Notes: generated by a model from the sequence alone, not told the origin. A DNA stretch of 64,000 nt from Pelagibacterium montanilacus (GCF_003992665.1 NZ_RZMX01000008.1:124001-188000), one strand, 5' to 3'; positions 40,057 to 49,397 are shown, counted from the first letter of the stretch. Made by a program: numbers and translations.

Positions 40057-41478
40057 TTAGTCCTCCCCGAGAGGTTTCATGTCTGTCCAGATCGGCTCGA
40101 CGGCGACGCCGAGCCCGGGTGCCGAAGCGATCGAGCCGAGCGGCAGGCGGCCCTGAGCGATGTCGAGCCGCGCGCGACCGAGACGGCGCGCATAGATGTC
40201 GGAATGCGCCGAAAGGAACGCCCCCTGTTCTGCGTCCGAAGCCCCGGCCATGCCATCGACGAAATGGTGCCCGTTGCGCTCAACGTGGGTAACCCCGACC
40301 AGCCCGGCGAGCAGAAGGTCCTGCTGCACGGACACCCCGGACTGGGTGGTGAGGTCTTCGCCCGACAGGAAATAGCGGGGCGCATTTTCCTCCGCGTTCC
40401 ACTTGGCCACGCGCGCCGCATTGAGAACGCTGCGGTAAAAGCCCTTGCACGACTTCGACGATATGCCGGTATAGCCCAGCTCCCGCGCGGTCACGAAAGC
40501 GCCCATGTCCGCGTCCGACTCGTCGATCTCGACGGGCACGAACGAGGCGAGCTTGCGGATCGGGCGCGACAAAGCGTGTGCCCGGGCAATGGGTTGCTCG
40601 AGAAACAGGATTCGACGGTTGAGGATCGCCAGTGCCGGCTCCGCCGCCATCCGCCACATCAGCTCGAGCACTTGTTCCTCGTCCCGATACTGCTCATTGC
40701 CGTCCAGCGTGACGCGATAGCCATCGCAGAACTGCTCGATGCCCTTGGCGATGCGCACCAGCCGCGCGCAGTCCACTTCTGGATTGCCGGCGATCTTGAG
40801 CTTGAAGTGACGGTGGCCATAGGCTGCGATCACATCCTGGAGCGTTTCGGGCAGCCCGTCATTGAGACGCTCGCCCAGATCCTCCGCGACCAGCGCATCG
40901 CCCAGCCCCACCGTGTGCCGGATCGCCATCTCGGCGGGCACGGCGAGCGAACCGAGAAATCCCGTCAGGTCGAACCCCTCGAGATCCGGCGCCGTGCGGG
41001 CGTCGATGCCGAGCATGTTGGCGGTAACGAGAGCCGCCGCGCCCCTGCCCTTGAGCCGCCCCAGCGCATCGATGATGGCCCGGTCGACGAGCGCCAGGCC
41101 GAATGAGGCGATCAGCCCGCCAAGGCCATGTCCGGCGCATTGGGCATGGTGGTCGGCCTCCATACCATGATGGAGATCGAACGCGGTGCCGGCAGGGGTA
41201 TCGAGCGCCCGCACCATGGCAAGGTCCAGAGAGGTGCGAAGCTGGTCTAGATTGTCGTGCGGGGACAGGTCCGGGTTCTTGTCGAACCATTTGGGGACCA
41301 TCATCTCCGCAGACCAGCCGGTCGCCTGCCGGCCAGAGGCGTCTTCGATCACGATCCGCACGAAGGCTTGAGGCGCGCGGTGCACCTCGGCGATCCCGAA
41401 TCGGAACGGAAACCTGAAGGGTGTCTCGCGCCGAAAGGCCTCGGCCGAGACAACCCTGATGCGCGGGGCCGAAGACAC
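40057..41478 (-). CDS. enolase-superfamily protein (mandelate racemase-like)
   Basis: A 473-residue, somewhat long enolase-superfamily member. Candidates for the catalytic set are Lys-x-Lys in HFKLKIAG, metal ligands Asp in VTLDGNEQY, Glu in FLEQPIAR and Asp/Glu in EIDESDAD, and Lys in SKSCKGFYRS. The N-terminal capping domain spans about 1-150. Likely removes or moves a proton alpha to a carboxylate (sugar-acid dehydratase or racemase). It is three bases from the DUF993 gene. Confidence 0.8.
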   Translation of the reverse strand: MSSAPRIRVVSAEAFRRETPFRFPFRFGIAEVHRAPQAFVRIVIEDASGRQATGWSAEMMVPKWFDKNPDLSPHDNLDQLRTSLDLAMVRALDTPAGTAFDLHHGMEADHHAQCAGHGLGGLIASFGLALVDRAIIDALGRLKGRGAAALVTANMLGIDARTAPDLEGFDLTGFLGSLAVPAEMAIRHTVGLGDALVAEDLGERLNDGLPETLQDVIAAYGHRHFKLKIAGNPEVDCARLVRIAKGIEQFCDGYRVTLDGNEQYRDEEQVLELMWRMAAEPALAILNRRILFLEQPIARAHALSRPIRKLASFVPVEIDESDADMGAFVTARELGYTGISSKSCKGFYRSVLNAARVAKWNAEENAPRYFLSGEDLTTQSGVSVQQDLLLAGLVGVTHVERNGHHFVDGMAGASDAEQGAFLSAHSDIYARRLGRARLDIAQGRLPLGSIASAPGLGVAVEPIWTDMKPLGED

Positions 41479-41481
41479 AGG

Positions 41482-42648
41482 CTACTCTATGCCGTGCAGC
41501 GCCAGAAGTGTGCTCATGCGCCGTGCGGCCAGTTCGGGATCGGCAAGAACCCGGGCATCGTCGGCGAGCCGAAACAGCTCGGCGAGATGCTGGATCGAGC
41601 GGGCCGACTGCTGGCCACCGATCATCGAGAAATGATCCTGCAGGCCATTGAGCCAGGCGAGGAACACAACGCCGGTCTTGTAGAACCGGGTCGGTGCCTT
41701 GAAGATGTGCCGCGAGAGCGGAACGGTGGGATCGAGGAGCGAGAAGAACTCCTTGTCCCGGCCAGCGCCCAACTCGCCCAGAGCCGCCGAAGCCACCGGC
41801 GCGATGGCATCGAAGATGCCCAGGAGCGCATCGGAATACCCCTGTTCGTCGCCCGCGATCAGTTCCGCATAATTGAAGTCGTCGCCCGTATACATGCGGA
41901 CGCCCTCTGGCAGGCGCCGCCGCATGGCGATTTCCTTTTCCTTGGAGAGCAAAGAGACCTTGATGCCGTCGACCTTGTCGGCGTGCGCGCCCATGACGTC
42001 GAGCGCCACGTCCATTGCCGCCATGTGGTCGGATTTGCCCCAGTACCCTTCGAGAGCAGGGTCGAAGGCTTCTCCGAGCCAGTGGATGATCACCGGCTCC
42101 TTCACGCCCGAAAGAATGCGGCCATAGACCTTGATGTAATCGTCCGGGCTCTTGGCGGCGGCCGCAAGCGCGCGGCTGGCCATCAGGATGATCCGCCCGT
42201 TATGGGCTTCGATCGCCTCGATCTGGGACTCATAGGCTTCGATGATCGTGTCGATGGTCACGTCGGGACCGGGCGCCAGATGGTCGGTTCCCGCGCCACA
42301 GGCGATTACCGCCCCTTCCCTGGACCGGGATTCCTTGAGCGCCCGCTCGATCAGCTCGCGCGCCTCGGGCCAGCCAAGGCCCATGCCGCGCTGAGCGGTA
42401 TCCATCGCTTCGGCGACGCCGAAACCCAGATCCCAGAGGTGATGACGGAAGGCCAGCGTGCGGTCCCAGTCGATGTCGGCGGCCAGCCACGGATCATTGT
42501 CCGCCAGCGGATCGGCGACCACGTGGGTTGCCGCATAGGCGATGCGGTTGAACGATCCGGGATCCCGCTTGGCGACGGGAACCGGCTGGTTGCGGATCGT
42601 GTAGCGCTCGGTCGAGCGGTCTGCCTTGGGCAAAATCAGCGAAGTCAT
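41482..42648 (-). CDS. DUF993 family protein (class I aldolase-like, DapA-related)
   Basis: A 388-residue protein of the DUF993 family, which appears related to dihydrodipicolinate synthase-type TIM-barrel aldolases. Visible marks are GIKVSLLSKEKE (Lys in position for a Schiff base), MYTGDDFNYAELI and VIACGAGTDHL. In other genomes DUF993 genes also sit with Gfo/Idh/MocA dehydrogenases and isomerases. A retro-aldol step on a keto-acid or keto-sugar is a reasonable hypothesis. It lies three bases from the Gfo gene. Confidence 0.85.
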   Translation of the reverse strand: MTSLILPKADRSTERYTIRNQPVPVAKRDPGSFNRIAYAATHVVADPLADNDPWLAADIDWDRTLAFRHHLWDLGFGVAEAMDTAQRGMGLGWPEARELIERALKESRSREGAVIACGAGTDHLAPGPDVTIDTIIEAYESQIEAIEAHNGRIILMASRALAAAAKSPDDYIKVYGRILSGVKEPVIIHWLGEAFDPALEGYWGKSDHMAAMDVALDVMGAHADKVDGIKVSLLSKEKEIAMRRRLPEGVRMYTGDDFNYAELIAGDEQGYSDALLGIFDAIAPVASAALGELGAGRDKEFFSLLDPTVPLSRHIFKAPTRFYKTGVVFLAWLNGLQDHFSMIGGQQSARSIQHLAELFRLADDARVLADPELAARRMSTLLALHGIE

Positions 42649-42651
42649 GGA

Positions 42652-43803
42652 TCAGAACTCCAGTTCCGGGACGTCGAGCCAACGGCGTTCGTGCCAGCTC
42701 TTGAGGCCGAGTTCGGCGAGTTGCACGCCGCGCGCACCGGCCTCGAGCCCAAAGCTCCAGGGCGCATCCTCCACCACATGGCGCAGGAACTCCTCCCACT
42801 GGACTTTAAAGCCGTTGTCGGCCGGCCAGTTGTCGGGCACTTCTTCCCAATCGTCAAAGAAGTTCATGACCTGGGGCTGATCGGGGTTCCAGACCGGCTT
42901 GGGCGTGTTGACCCGGTGCTGGGTCCAGCATTTGTGAAGTCCAGCCACGGCCGAGCCATGCGTGCCGTCGACCTGGAAGGTCACCAGATCGTCGCGACGC
43001 ACCCGGACGGCCCAGCTCGAATTGACCTGGGCGATGATGCCGCCCTCGAGCTCGAAGGTCGCATAGGCTGCGTCGTCCGCGTCAGCGGAATAGGTCTTGC
43101 CCTGCTCGTCGACACGCGAGGGAATGTGGGTGGCACCCAGGCACGACACCGCCTTGACCGGCGCGAAGGTGTGGTCGAGCACGTAGCGCCAGTGGCAGAG
43201 CATGTCGATAATGATGCCGCCGCCATCGTCCTTGCGGTAGTTCCAGGAGGGGCGCTGCGCCTTCTGCCAGTCACCCTCGAACACCCAGTAGCCGAACTCG
43301 CCGCGGACCGACAGGATATCGCCAAAGAACCCGGAATCGCGCAGCATCTTGAGCTTCATCAGCCCCGGCAGGTAAAGCTTGTCCTGAACCACGCCGTGCT
43401 TGAGGCCCGAAGCGCGTGCCTTTTTCGCGATGTCGATGGCGATCGAGAGATCGTCGGAGGTCGGCTTTTCACAATAGATGTTCTTGCCGGCCGCCAGGGC
43501 CTTCTCGAGCAGGCCCGCACGGATCTTGGTCGCGCCCGCGTCAAAGAAGATTTCGTCGTCCGGATTGGCCAGGGCGGCGTCCAGATCGTCAGAATACCGG
43601 GCAATGCCGTGCTTTTCGGCCACGGCCTTGACCTTGTCGAGGTTGCGGCCGACCAGGATCGGGTCGACCATGAGGGTGTCGCCCCCCGAAAGCGCGATGC
43701 CGCCCTGATCGCGGATCGCGAGAATGGACCGAACCAGATGCTGGTTGTACCCCATCCGACCGGTTATGCCATGCATGATGATGCCGATGCGCCGCTGCGC
43801 CAT
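42652..43803 (-). CDS. Gfo/Idh/MocA-family oxidoreductase
   Basis: A 383-residue NAD(P)-dependent dehydrogenase. The N-terminal Rossmann motif is an unusual form (GITGRMGYNQH); the family EKP motif is CEKPTSDD (about 137-144). The C-terminal substrate domain includes Lys/Asp/His residues in GGGIIIDMLCHWRY. First gene of the leftward isomerase/enolase/DUF993 transcript and divergent from the isomerase-TctCBA unit. It probably oxidises a sugar-like alcohol that the TctCBA system or another importer delivers. Confidence 0.9.
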   Translation of the reverse strand: MAQRRIGIIMHGITGRMGYNQHLVRSILAIRDQGGIALSGGDTLMVDPILVGRNLDKVKAVAEKHGIARYSDDLDAALANPDDEIFFDAGATKIRAGLLEKALAAGKNIYCEKPTSDDLSIAIDIAKKARASGLKHGVVQDKLYLPGLMKLKMLRDSGFFGDILSVRGEFGYWVFEGDWQKAQRPSWNYRKDDGGGIIIDMLCHWRYVLDHTFAPVKAVSCLGATHIPSRVDEQGKTYSADADDAAYATFELEGGIIAQVNSSWAVRVRRDDLVTFQVDGTHGSAVAGLHKCWTQHRVNTPKPVWNPDQPQVMNFFDDWEEVPDNWPADNGFKVQWEEFLRHVVEDAPWSFGLEAGARGVQLAELGLKSWHERRWLDVPELEF

Positions 43804-43836
43804 TGCAAGCCTCCACCCCTTGTGATGTCATCTTTT

Positions 43837-43852
43837 GTAACTACCCAGTTAC
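43837..43852. promoter_or_regulatory. palindromic operator 1 (GTAACT-N4-AGTTAC)
   Basis: A perfect 6-base inverted repeat with a 4-base centre in the divergent promoter region, followed by TTACTA. A second site with 13 of 16 matching bases is at 44771-44786. Probably bound by the TetR-type regulator at the end of the tct operon. Confidence 0.55.
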
Positions 43853-43925
43853 TTACTAGCGGTTTCATAACCCGTCAAGCGGCAACCGACCCCGCCTTTG
43901 GTCGAACATGTGAGGAGAAGGTCTG

Positions 43926-44771
43926 ATGAAGCTGTCCCTGTGCAATGAGGTGCTCACGCCCATGACGCTGCGCGAGCAATGCGCGTTCGCGAAGGGCGCG
44001 GGCTATGACGGGCTCGAGATCGCTCCCTTCACACTGGGCGAAGATCCCACCGCGCTCGACGCCGAGCGGCTCGCCAGGGTTCGGCAGACGGTCGAGGAAC
44101 ACGATCTGGTCGTGACCAGCCTGCACTGGCTGATGATGGCGCCCGAGGGGATCGGGCTCACATCGCTCGATGAAGACGTTCGGGCCTTCACCCGCTCCGC
44201 CATGCTCTCGATCGTCGATATCGGCGCGGCCCTCGGCGCACGCGTTCTGGTCCTGGGCTCCCCTGCCCAGCGGCGAATCGATAGCGAGACCGAGGACCGC
44301 CAGCGCGAGATCGCCGCCGGTCACCTCAAGGCGATCGGCGACCGCGCCGCCGCGTCGGGGCTCGTGTGCTGCCTTGAGGCCATCAATTCGGTGGAATGCA
44401 ATTTCATCAACAGGATCGAGCAGGCGCGAGACATGATCGCCCGCGCCGACTCGCGCGGTCTGGGCCTGATGCTCGACGTGTCCCACTCGGCACAGGAAGA
44501 AAACACCCCTCTGGCCGACCTTGCCCGGCAGATGCACGCGGCGGGCGAACTCGCCCACGTCCAGCTCAACGCGATCAACCGCAGGGCGCCGGGTCAGTCC
44601 ACCGACCCGGAGGCGCGCGACGACATCGTCCCGCTCATTTCCGCGCTGCTAGAGGTCGGCTATGATGGCGCTCTGGCCATGGAGCCGTTCGAATATGTGC
44701 CCAACGGTCCGGGCGCGGCGGCCTTCGCTGCGGGGTATGTGCGCGGGCTGATGGCGGTCGGAATGCGATAA
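43926..44771 (+). CDS. sugar phosphate isomerase/epimerase (second TIM-barrel protein)
   Basis: A 281-residue protein of the same superfamily as the gene at 39225 but from a different branch. Conserved residues: CLEAINSVECNF (metal Glu), MLDVSHSAQEE (Asp, His), HVQLNAINRRAPG (His) and a C-terminal Glu in AMEPFEYV. GAGGAG precedes the start. It leads the rightward unit and is separated from tctC by 109 bases that contain the second operator site. Confidence 0.88.
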   Translation: MKLSLCNEVLTPMTLREQCAFAKGAGYDGLEIAPFTLGEDPTALDAERLARVRQTVEEHDLVVTSLHWLMMAPEGIGLTSLDEDVRAFTRSAMLSIVDIGAALGARVLVLGSPAQRRIDSETEDRQREIAAGHLKAIGDRAAASGLVCCLEAINSVECNFINRIEQARDMIARADSRGLGLMLDVSHSAQEENTPLADLARQMHAAGELAHVQLNAINRRAPGQSTDPEARDDIVPLISALLEVGYDGALAMEPFEYVPNGPGAAAFAAGYVRGLMAVGMR

Positions 44772-44786
44772 GAACTAACCAGTTAC
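44771..44786. promoter_or_regulatory. palindromic operator 2 before tctC
   Basis: AGAACTAACCAGTTAC, matching operator 1 at 13 of 16 positions and followed by the same TTACT. A TTGACA -35-like element begins at 44794, so a repressor bound here would block the tctC promoter. Confidence 0.5.
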
Positions 44787-44880
44787 TTACTTCTTGACAG
44801 GGGCGATCTGGCGTTTCACAGTTCGGGCAGCGACGCGGGGGAGGACAGCCGCGCGCACCCAACCCTTTCGGGAGGACAAC

Positions 44881-45909
44881 ATGAATCACGTCAAACGGGT
44901 CGCCCTGGCGGCGGCCGCTTCCACTCTTGCGCTGACTGCGGCCGGCGCCATCGCTCAGGAATGGCAGCCGGATCGGCCGATCAACGTCATCGTGCCTTGG
45001 GGCGCTGGCGGTTCGACCGACCAGGTCACCCGCGTGACCACCCCGATCATCTCCGAGCAGCTCGGCGTTCCCGTCGTGGTGGTCAACCAGCCCGGTGCCT
45101 CGGGCGCGACCGGCACCGCCGAAGTGCTCGCCGCTCCCACCGACGGCTATACCTGGACCGCCAACGCCATTGCCAACAACGCCACCTACAGCGTGACGGG
45201 CCTTGTCGAGGGCACGAACATCGACGACTGGCATATCTATCTCTCGGTCGCCAACGTGCCTGTGGTCGCGGTTCCCGCAGACAGCGAGTTCGAAGATTTC
45301 GGACAGCTTCTCGAAGCGTTCCAGGAACGCGGTTCCGAGATCACGGTCGCAACGGCGGGGGTCACCTCCTCGGGCGGCACGGCGATCGCCGGCCTCGGCC
45401 AGGAAGGCGAATTCGAGTACCGCATGGTGACCTATGACGGCGGCGGACCGGCTGCGATCGCCACCGCCGGCGGCGAAGCCATGGTCACCACCCAGCTTGC
45501 GGTCGAGCAGGCCGAACTGATCCGCGGCGGTCGCCTGCGCGGCCTGGCCGTGCTCAGCGACGAGCCCCTGACGCTCGAGGGTGCGGAGCCCATCCCTCCG
45601 ATCACCGACTGGATGCCCGACTACCCGATCGCTCCGGACTATTTCGGCATCTTCATCCCGGTCGGCGTGCCTGACGAAGTGGTTTCCACCATGGACCGCA
45701 TCTGGGAAGAGCACGTGATGACATCTGACGCTCTGGCCGAATACGCCGAAACCAACGGCGCGGTCTTTGCTCCGTCCTATGGTGAAGACGCCCGTGAGCG
45801 CGCCATGCCGATCGTGATCGAGGAAGCCTGTGCCGCCGAGCCGCGCGGCCTGATGGTCAACGATCCCTCGACCATCGGCATCGATTGCGAGACCCACAGC
45901 GAAATGTGA
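44881..45909 (+). CDS. tctC: tripartite tricarboxylate transporter substrate-binding protein TctC
   Basis: A 342-residue periplasmic binding protein of the Bug/TctC family. Signal peptide to about residue 25 (AAGAIAQ). Family marks are the N-terminal PWGAGGSTDQVTR, PGASGATGTAEV and an interdomain GGEAMVTTQL. GGGAGG precedes the ATG. It captures a carboxylate or related ligand for TctAB. A strong hairpin follows the gene. Confidence 0.92.
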   Translation: MNHVKRVALAAAASTLALTAAGAIAQEWQPDRPINVIVPWGAGGSTDQVTRVTTPIISEQLGVPVVVVNQPGASGATGTAEVLAAPTDGYTWTANAIANNATYSVTGLVEGTNIDDWHIYLSVANVPVVAVPADSEFEDFGQLLEAFQERGSEITVATAGVTSSGGTAIAGLGQEGEFEYRMVTYDGGGPAAIATAGGEAMVTTQLAVEQAELIRGGRLRGLAVLSDEPLTLEGAEPIPPITDWMPDYPIAPDYFGIFIPVGVPDEVVSTMDRIWEEHVMTSDALAEYAETNGAVFAPSYGEDARERAMPIVIEEACAAEPRGLMVNDPSTIGIDCETHSEM

Positions 45910-45929
45910 GGATTTCTCCTCCCAAGCAC

Positions 45930-45955
45930 GAGCGCCCGGCCCCGGCCGGGCGCTC
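45930..45955 (+). terminator. intra-operon hairpin after tctC
   Basis: An 11-base-pair perfect stem (45930-45940 with 45945-45955) with a CCCG loop, no T run. It lies between the binding-protein gene and the membrane genes, where such hairpins commonly protect the upstream mRNA or give partial termination. Confidence 0.6.
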
Positions 45956-45980
45956 TCCCGTTCAACCGGAGCCTGTGTTC

Positions 45981-46529
45981 ATGAGCGATCCGCAAACTTC
46001 CACGGACCCCGAGGCCGCCGCCAACCGACGGATGCCCTACGCCGACCTCATCGCAGGTACCGCGTTCCTCGTGCTCGGCCTTGTCATCATCTATCTCTCG
46101 TGGACCATGCCGCGGCTCGAAATGCGCGGCATTCATCCTGCGACTGTACCCGGCCTGGTTCCCGGCCTGCTCGGTATTGCCCTCGCCCTGTGCGGCGCCA
46201 TGCTCGGCGGCAAGGCACTGGTCGAGACCCGCAAGCTCGAGAATGGCTGGCAGGACTTCGGCTCGATGTTCGCCGGTACAGAGGCGCGCCGCTTCGCGGT
46301 CGCAGCGCTCATCAGCCTGGCTTACGCTCTCGTACTGCTCGGGCGCGTCCCCTTCTGGCTGGCCACGGGCCTGTACGTTTTCGCCTTCATCGTCGCCTTC
46401 GAGGTCTGGGCCACAAACGAGCCCAAGCCCCTGCCCAAATCCATGCTTTGGGCCGCCGTGCAGGCCGTCATCGTTTCCGCCGTCGTCACTGTCGCCTTCG
46501 AGCGCGGCTTCCTTGTCCGTCTGCCCTAG
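45981..46529 (+). CDS. tctB: TctB small membrane subunit
   Basis: A 182-residue protein with four predicted helices (about 24-44, 52-72, 97-120, 128-148 and a C-terminal one). GGAG nine bases upstream of 45981 sets the start. Length and position between tctC and tctA fit the family. Confidence 0.88.
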   Translation: MSDPQTSTDPEAAANRRMPYADLIAGTAFLVLGLVIIYLSWTMPRLEMRGIHPATVPGLVPGLLGIALALCGAMLGGKALVETRKLENGWQDFGSMFAGTEARRFAVAALISLAYALVLLGRVPFWLATGLYVFAFIVAFEVWATNEPKPLPKSMLWAAVQAVIVSAVVTVAFERGFLVRLP

Positions 46530-46543
46530 AGGATTGTTGAGCA

Positions 46544-48079
46544 ATGTTTGACGGCTTCTTTCTGCTTGGCGCGGGCATCGCCCACTTCATGAGCTTTGAA
46601 TCCCTGTTCAATCTCGCCTGGGCGAGTCTTCTCGGGATCATCATCGGCGCGCTGCCTGGCCTGACCGCCACCATGGGCGTTGCCCTGCTCGTGACGCTCA
46701 CCTACGGCATGGCGCCCGATCAGGCGATCCTGACCCTCATCGCACTCTATGTCGGCTCGATCTATGGCGGCAGCCGCCCGGCAATTCTGCTGGCGATTCC
46801 CGGCACCCCCGCCAGTGCCGCGACCACGCTGGACGGCTACCCGCTGGCCAAGGCCGGTCGGGCGGGCATGGCGATGGGCATTGCGACCACCTCTTCGGGG
46901 CTGGGCACGCTCGTGGGCATCTTTTTTCTGGCCCTGATCGCGCCATGGCTCGCCGAGTTCGCCCTGCGCTTCGGGTCCTATGAATTCTTCTGGCTGGCGC
47001 TGTTCGGCGTCCTCATCTCGGGCCGCCTCACGGCGCTCGACAACCCGATCAAGGGCTATATCGCCGGCATCCTGGGCCTGTTGTTCGCCATGGTCGGCAT
47101 GGAGAGCCTGCACGCGCACCAGCGCTTCACCTTCGGCATGCAGCAGCTTGGCTCGGGCATCGACATCATTCCCGCCATGGTCGGCGCCTTTGGCTTTGCC
47201 GAACTGCTCGGGGTGATGAAGCGGCGCTTCGTGCCCGAGATCATCGAGAGCAAGGACAGGGTCATCCCCCGGATCGGCGAGGTAGCCAAATACTGGCGGA
47301 CCACCATCCGCTCGGGCATCATCGGCACCATCGCCGGGATCATCCCCGGCGTGGGCGAGGACATCGGCTCCTGGGCGTCCTATGCGGCCGCGCGGCGCAA
47401 GAGCAAGGAAGCCGACCAGTTCGGCAAGGGTTCTGTCGAGGGCCTCGTCGCCGCCGAAACCGGCAACTCCGCGGTTATTCCCGGGGCCATGATCCCGACC
47501 CTCACGCTCGCCCTTCCCGGTTCCGCTGCTGCGGCAGTGCTGATCGCGGCGATGTATATCCACGGCATCCGCCCGGGCCCCATGATCATGACCGAGAACC
47601 CGCAGTTCCTCTATCAGGTCGTCGGAATGCTGCTCTTGTCGGTGATCGCCATCACCATTTACGGGCTTTCGCTCACCAAGCTGCTCGTCAAAGTGCTTGT
47701 CGTTCCTCGCGAGAAGCTTATGCCGATCGTTTACGTGCTGTGCGTGGTCGGTTCCTTCGCCATTACCCAGCGGATGTTCGACGTCTACGTGATGGTGTTC
47801 TTCGGGCTGGTCGGGTTCGTATTGCGCGAAATGCGCTATCCCATGGCGCCGCTGGTGCTGGGGATCATCCTGGGTGAATTGCTGGACGTGAACCTGCGCC
47901 GCGGGCTGGTTGTATCGGACGGGGATCTGACCCCGTTCTTTGTACGCCCCATCTCGGCTGTACTCTGGGCGATCATACTGATAACCATCCTGATGAGCAT
48001 GCCCGCGGTTTCGAACCGTGTCGGAGCCATGGTCTCCAAACTCTTCCCAGGGAAAGAAGCGCGAACGCCCAATGGCTGA
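46544..48079 (+). CDS. tctA: TctA large membrane subunit
   Basis: A 511-residue transporter with about 12 helices. TctA family marks: IIIGALPGLTATMGVALL (near 30-48), YGGSRPAILLAIPGTPASAATTLDGYP (near 70-95, split by family variation), IIPGVGEDIGSW and IPGAMIPTLTLALPGSA. It overlaps the TetR gene by eight bases. Confidence 0.95.
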   Translation: MFDGFFLLGAGIAHFMSFESLFNLAWASLLGIIIGALPGLTATMGVALLVTLTYGMAPDQAILTLIALYVGSIYGGSRPAILLAIPGTPASAATTLDGYPLAKAGRAGMAMGIATTSSGLGTLVGIFFLALIAPWLAEFALRFGSYEFFWLALFGVLISGRLTALDNPIKGYIAGILGLLFAMVGMESLHAHQRFTFGMQQLGSGIDIIPAMVGAFGFAELLGVMKRRFVPEIIESKDRVIPRIGEVAKYWRTTIRSGIIGTIAGIIPGVGEDIGSWASYAAARRKSKEADQFGKGSVEGLVAAETGNSAVIPGAMIPTLTLALPGSAAAAVLIAAMYIHGIRPGPMIMTENPQFLYQVVGMLLLSVIAITIYGLSLTKLLVKVLVVPREKLMPIVYVLCVVGSFAITQRMFDVYVMVFFGLVGFVLREMRYPMAPLVLGIILGELLDVNLRRGLVVSDGDLTPFFVRPISAVLWAIILITILMSMPAVSNRVGAMVSKLFPGKEARTPNG

Positions 48080-48758
48080 TCCTGCCCCGTCTCCTGCATC
48101 ACAGTCCACCAAGCCGCGCACGCGGCGGCGCGATGCGGAGCGGACCAAGGCAGCAATCCTGGCGGCCAGCCGGGCGGAGTTTGCAGAACACGGGCTCGGC
48201 GGTGCGCGGATCGACGCCATCGCCGAGCGCGCCCAGGTCAACAAGCGGATGCTCTACCACTATTTCGGGGACAAGGACGCGCTCTATCGGGAGGTCCTGA
48301 CAGAAGCCTATCGAGAGATCCGGGCCGGCGAACGCGATTTGAGCCTCGACCGTCTCTCCCCGACCGAAGCCGTGGAACGGCTCGTGCGCTTCACCTTCCG
48401 GCACTTTCTCGAAAAGCCCTGGTTCATTGCGCTTCTCACCAATGAGAACCTCCTCCGGGCGCGCTATCTCAAAACCATACCCGAAATGCACGGCCTGCAC
48501 TCGCCGCTGGTCGATCAATTGCGCACGCTCGTCGAACGCGGCGAAGTGACCGGTGAGTTCCGGACCGACGTGGATCCCGTCCAGCTCTACATTTCCATCG
48601 CGGCGCTGGGCTATTTCTACGTCTCCAACAACGCGACCCTTTCGGTAATCTTCGAGACAGATCTGGGGGCGGAAGCCATGGTCGAGGCGCGCGAGGCCCA
48701 CGCGGTGGAAATGGTGCTGGACCATTTGAGGGCCGGAGCGCGCACGAGCGGCGCTTGA
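48072..48758 (+). CDS. TetR/AcrR-family regulator of the isomerase/tct locus
   Basis: A 228-residue regulator: N-terminal helix-turn-helix (about 25-70, RIDAIAERAQVNKRMLYHYF) and a ligand-binding domain with an FxRxxFxxF-type segment (LVRFTFRHFLEKPWFIALL), as in the TetR_C_6-like group. The N-terminal 18 residues are Pro/Ser-rich. Co-transcribed with tctA (8-base overlap). The paired palindromes at 43837 and 44771 are its likely operators. Confidence 0.88.
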   Translation: MADPAPSPASQSTKPRTRRRDAERTKAAILAASRAEFAEHGLGGARIDAIAERAQVNKRMLYHYFGDKDALYREVLTEAYREIRAGERDLSLDRLSPTEAVERLVRFTFRHFLEKPWFIALLTNENLLRARYLKTIPEMHGLHSPLVDQLRTLVERGEVTGEFRTDVDPVQLYISIAALGYFYVSNNATLSVIFETDLGAEAMVEAREAHAVEMVLDHLRAGARTSGA

Positions 48759-48818
48759 TTTTACGGCCACGTCCGTCGCATTTTGTCGGCCATTGCCAGA
48801 ACAAGGATGGACCCAGCC

Positions 48819-49388
48819 ATGGCCACGATCGTCGAGCAACCGAGGCTCGATATTCCTGCCCCGGATTTTTCCCTGCCGGCGACCGACGGGCGCATCTACA
48901 CACGCGCCCAGATCATGCGCGACAAGGGAGCCGTGATCGTCTTCATCTCCAACCACTGCCCCTATGTGAAGGCCATCACCAACCGGCTGATCGCCGCCGC
49001 ACAGATCCTGAAGGCCGACGGGGTAGGCTTCGCCGCGATCTGCTCGAATGATTCCGGGAGCCACCCGGAAGATTCGTTCGAGAACATGGCCGTTTTCGCC
49101 AAGGCCAGGAGCTTCACCTTCCCCTATCTGCACGACGAAAGCCAGGAGACCGCCCGCGCCTACGAGGCCGTTTGCACCCCGGACTTCTTCGGGCTCAACA
49201 GCGAGGGCATCATCAAGTATCGCGGCCGTCTCGACGAGGGCCGCAAGGAGCCCCTGCCCCAGGGCGCCCGGGCCGAGCTGATCGAGGCTATGCGGCTGAT
49301 CGCGCGCACCGGCGAAGGCCCTGGCGAGCAAATCCCCTCCATGGGCTGCTCGATCAAATGGAAGTGCGACGAGCAGGACGAAGCCTGA
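48819..49388 (+). CDS. thioredoxin-fold (AhpC/TSA-like) protein
   Basis: A 189-residue thioredoxin-fold protein with a single N-terminal-type active Cys in SNHCPYVKA (about residue 46) and Cys in CSNDS, CTPDFFG and a C-terminal CSIKWKCDE. This is the 'NHCPYV' subfamily of redoxin-like proteins, found with antioxidant functions. An ATG at 48819 is preferred; 48783 and 48807 are in frame. No signal peptide. It is followed by the photolyase on the other strand. Confidence 0.82.
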   Translation: MATIVEQPRLDIPAPDFSLPATDGRIYTRAQIMRDKGAVIVFISNHCPYVKAITNRLIAAAQILKADGVGFAAICSNDSGSHPEDSFENMAVFAKARSFTFPYLHDESQETARAYEAVCTPDFFGLNSEGIIKYRGRLDEGRKEPLPQGARAELIEAMRLIARTGEGPGEQIPSMGCSIKWKCDEQDEA

Positions 49389-49397
49389 GAGAAAGGC

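Noticed and set aside
41257-43926. A long rightward open frame (889 codons) opposite the enolase-superfamily, DUF993 and Gfo genes.
   Set aside because: Antisense to real enzymes with conserved motifs; typical GC-rich shadow frame.
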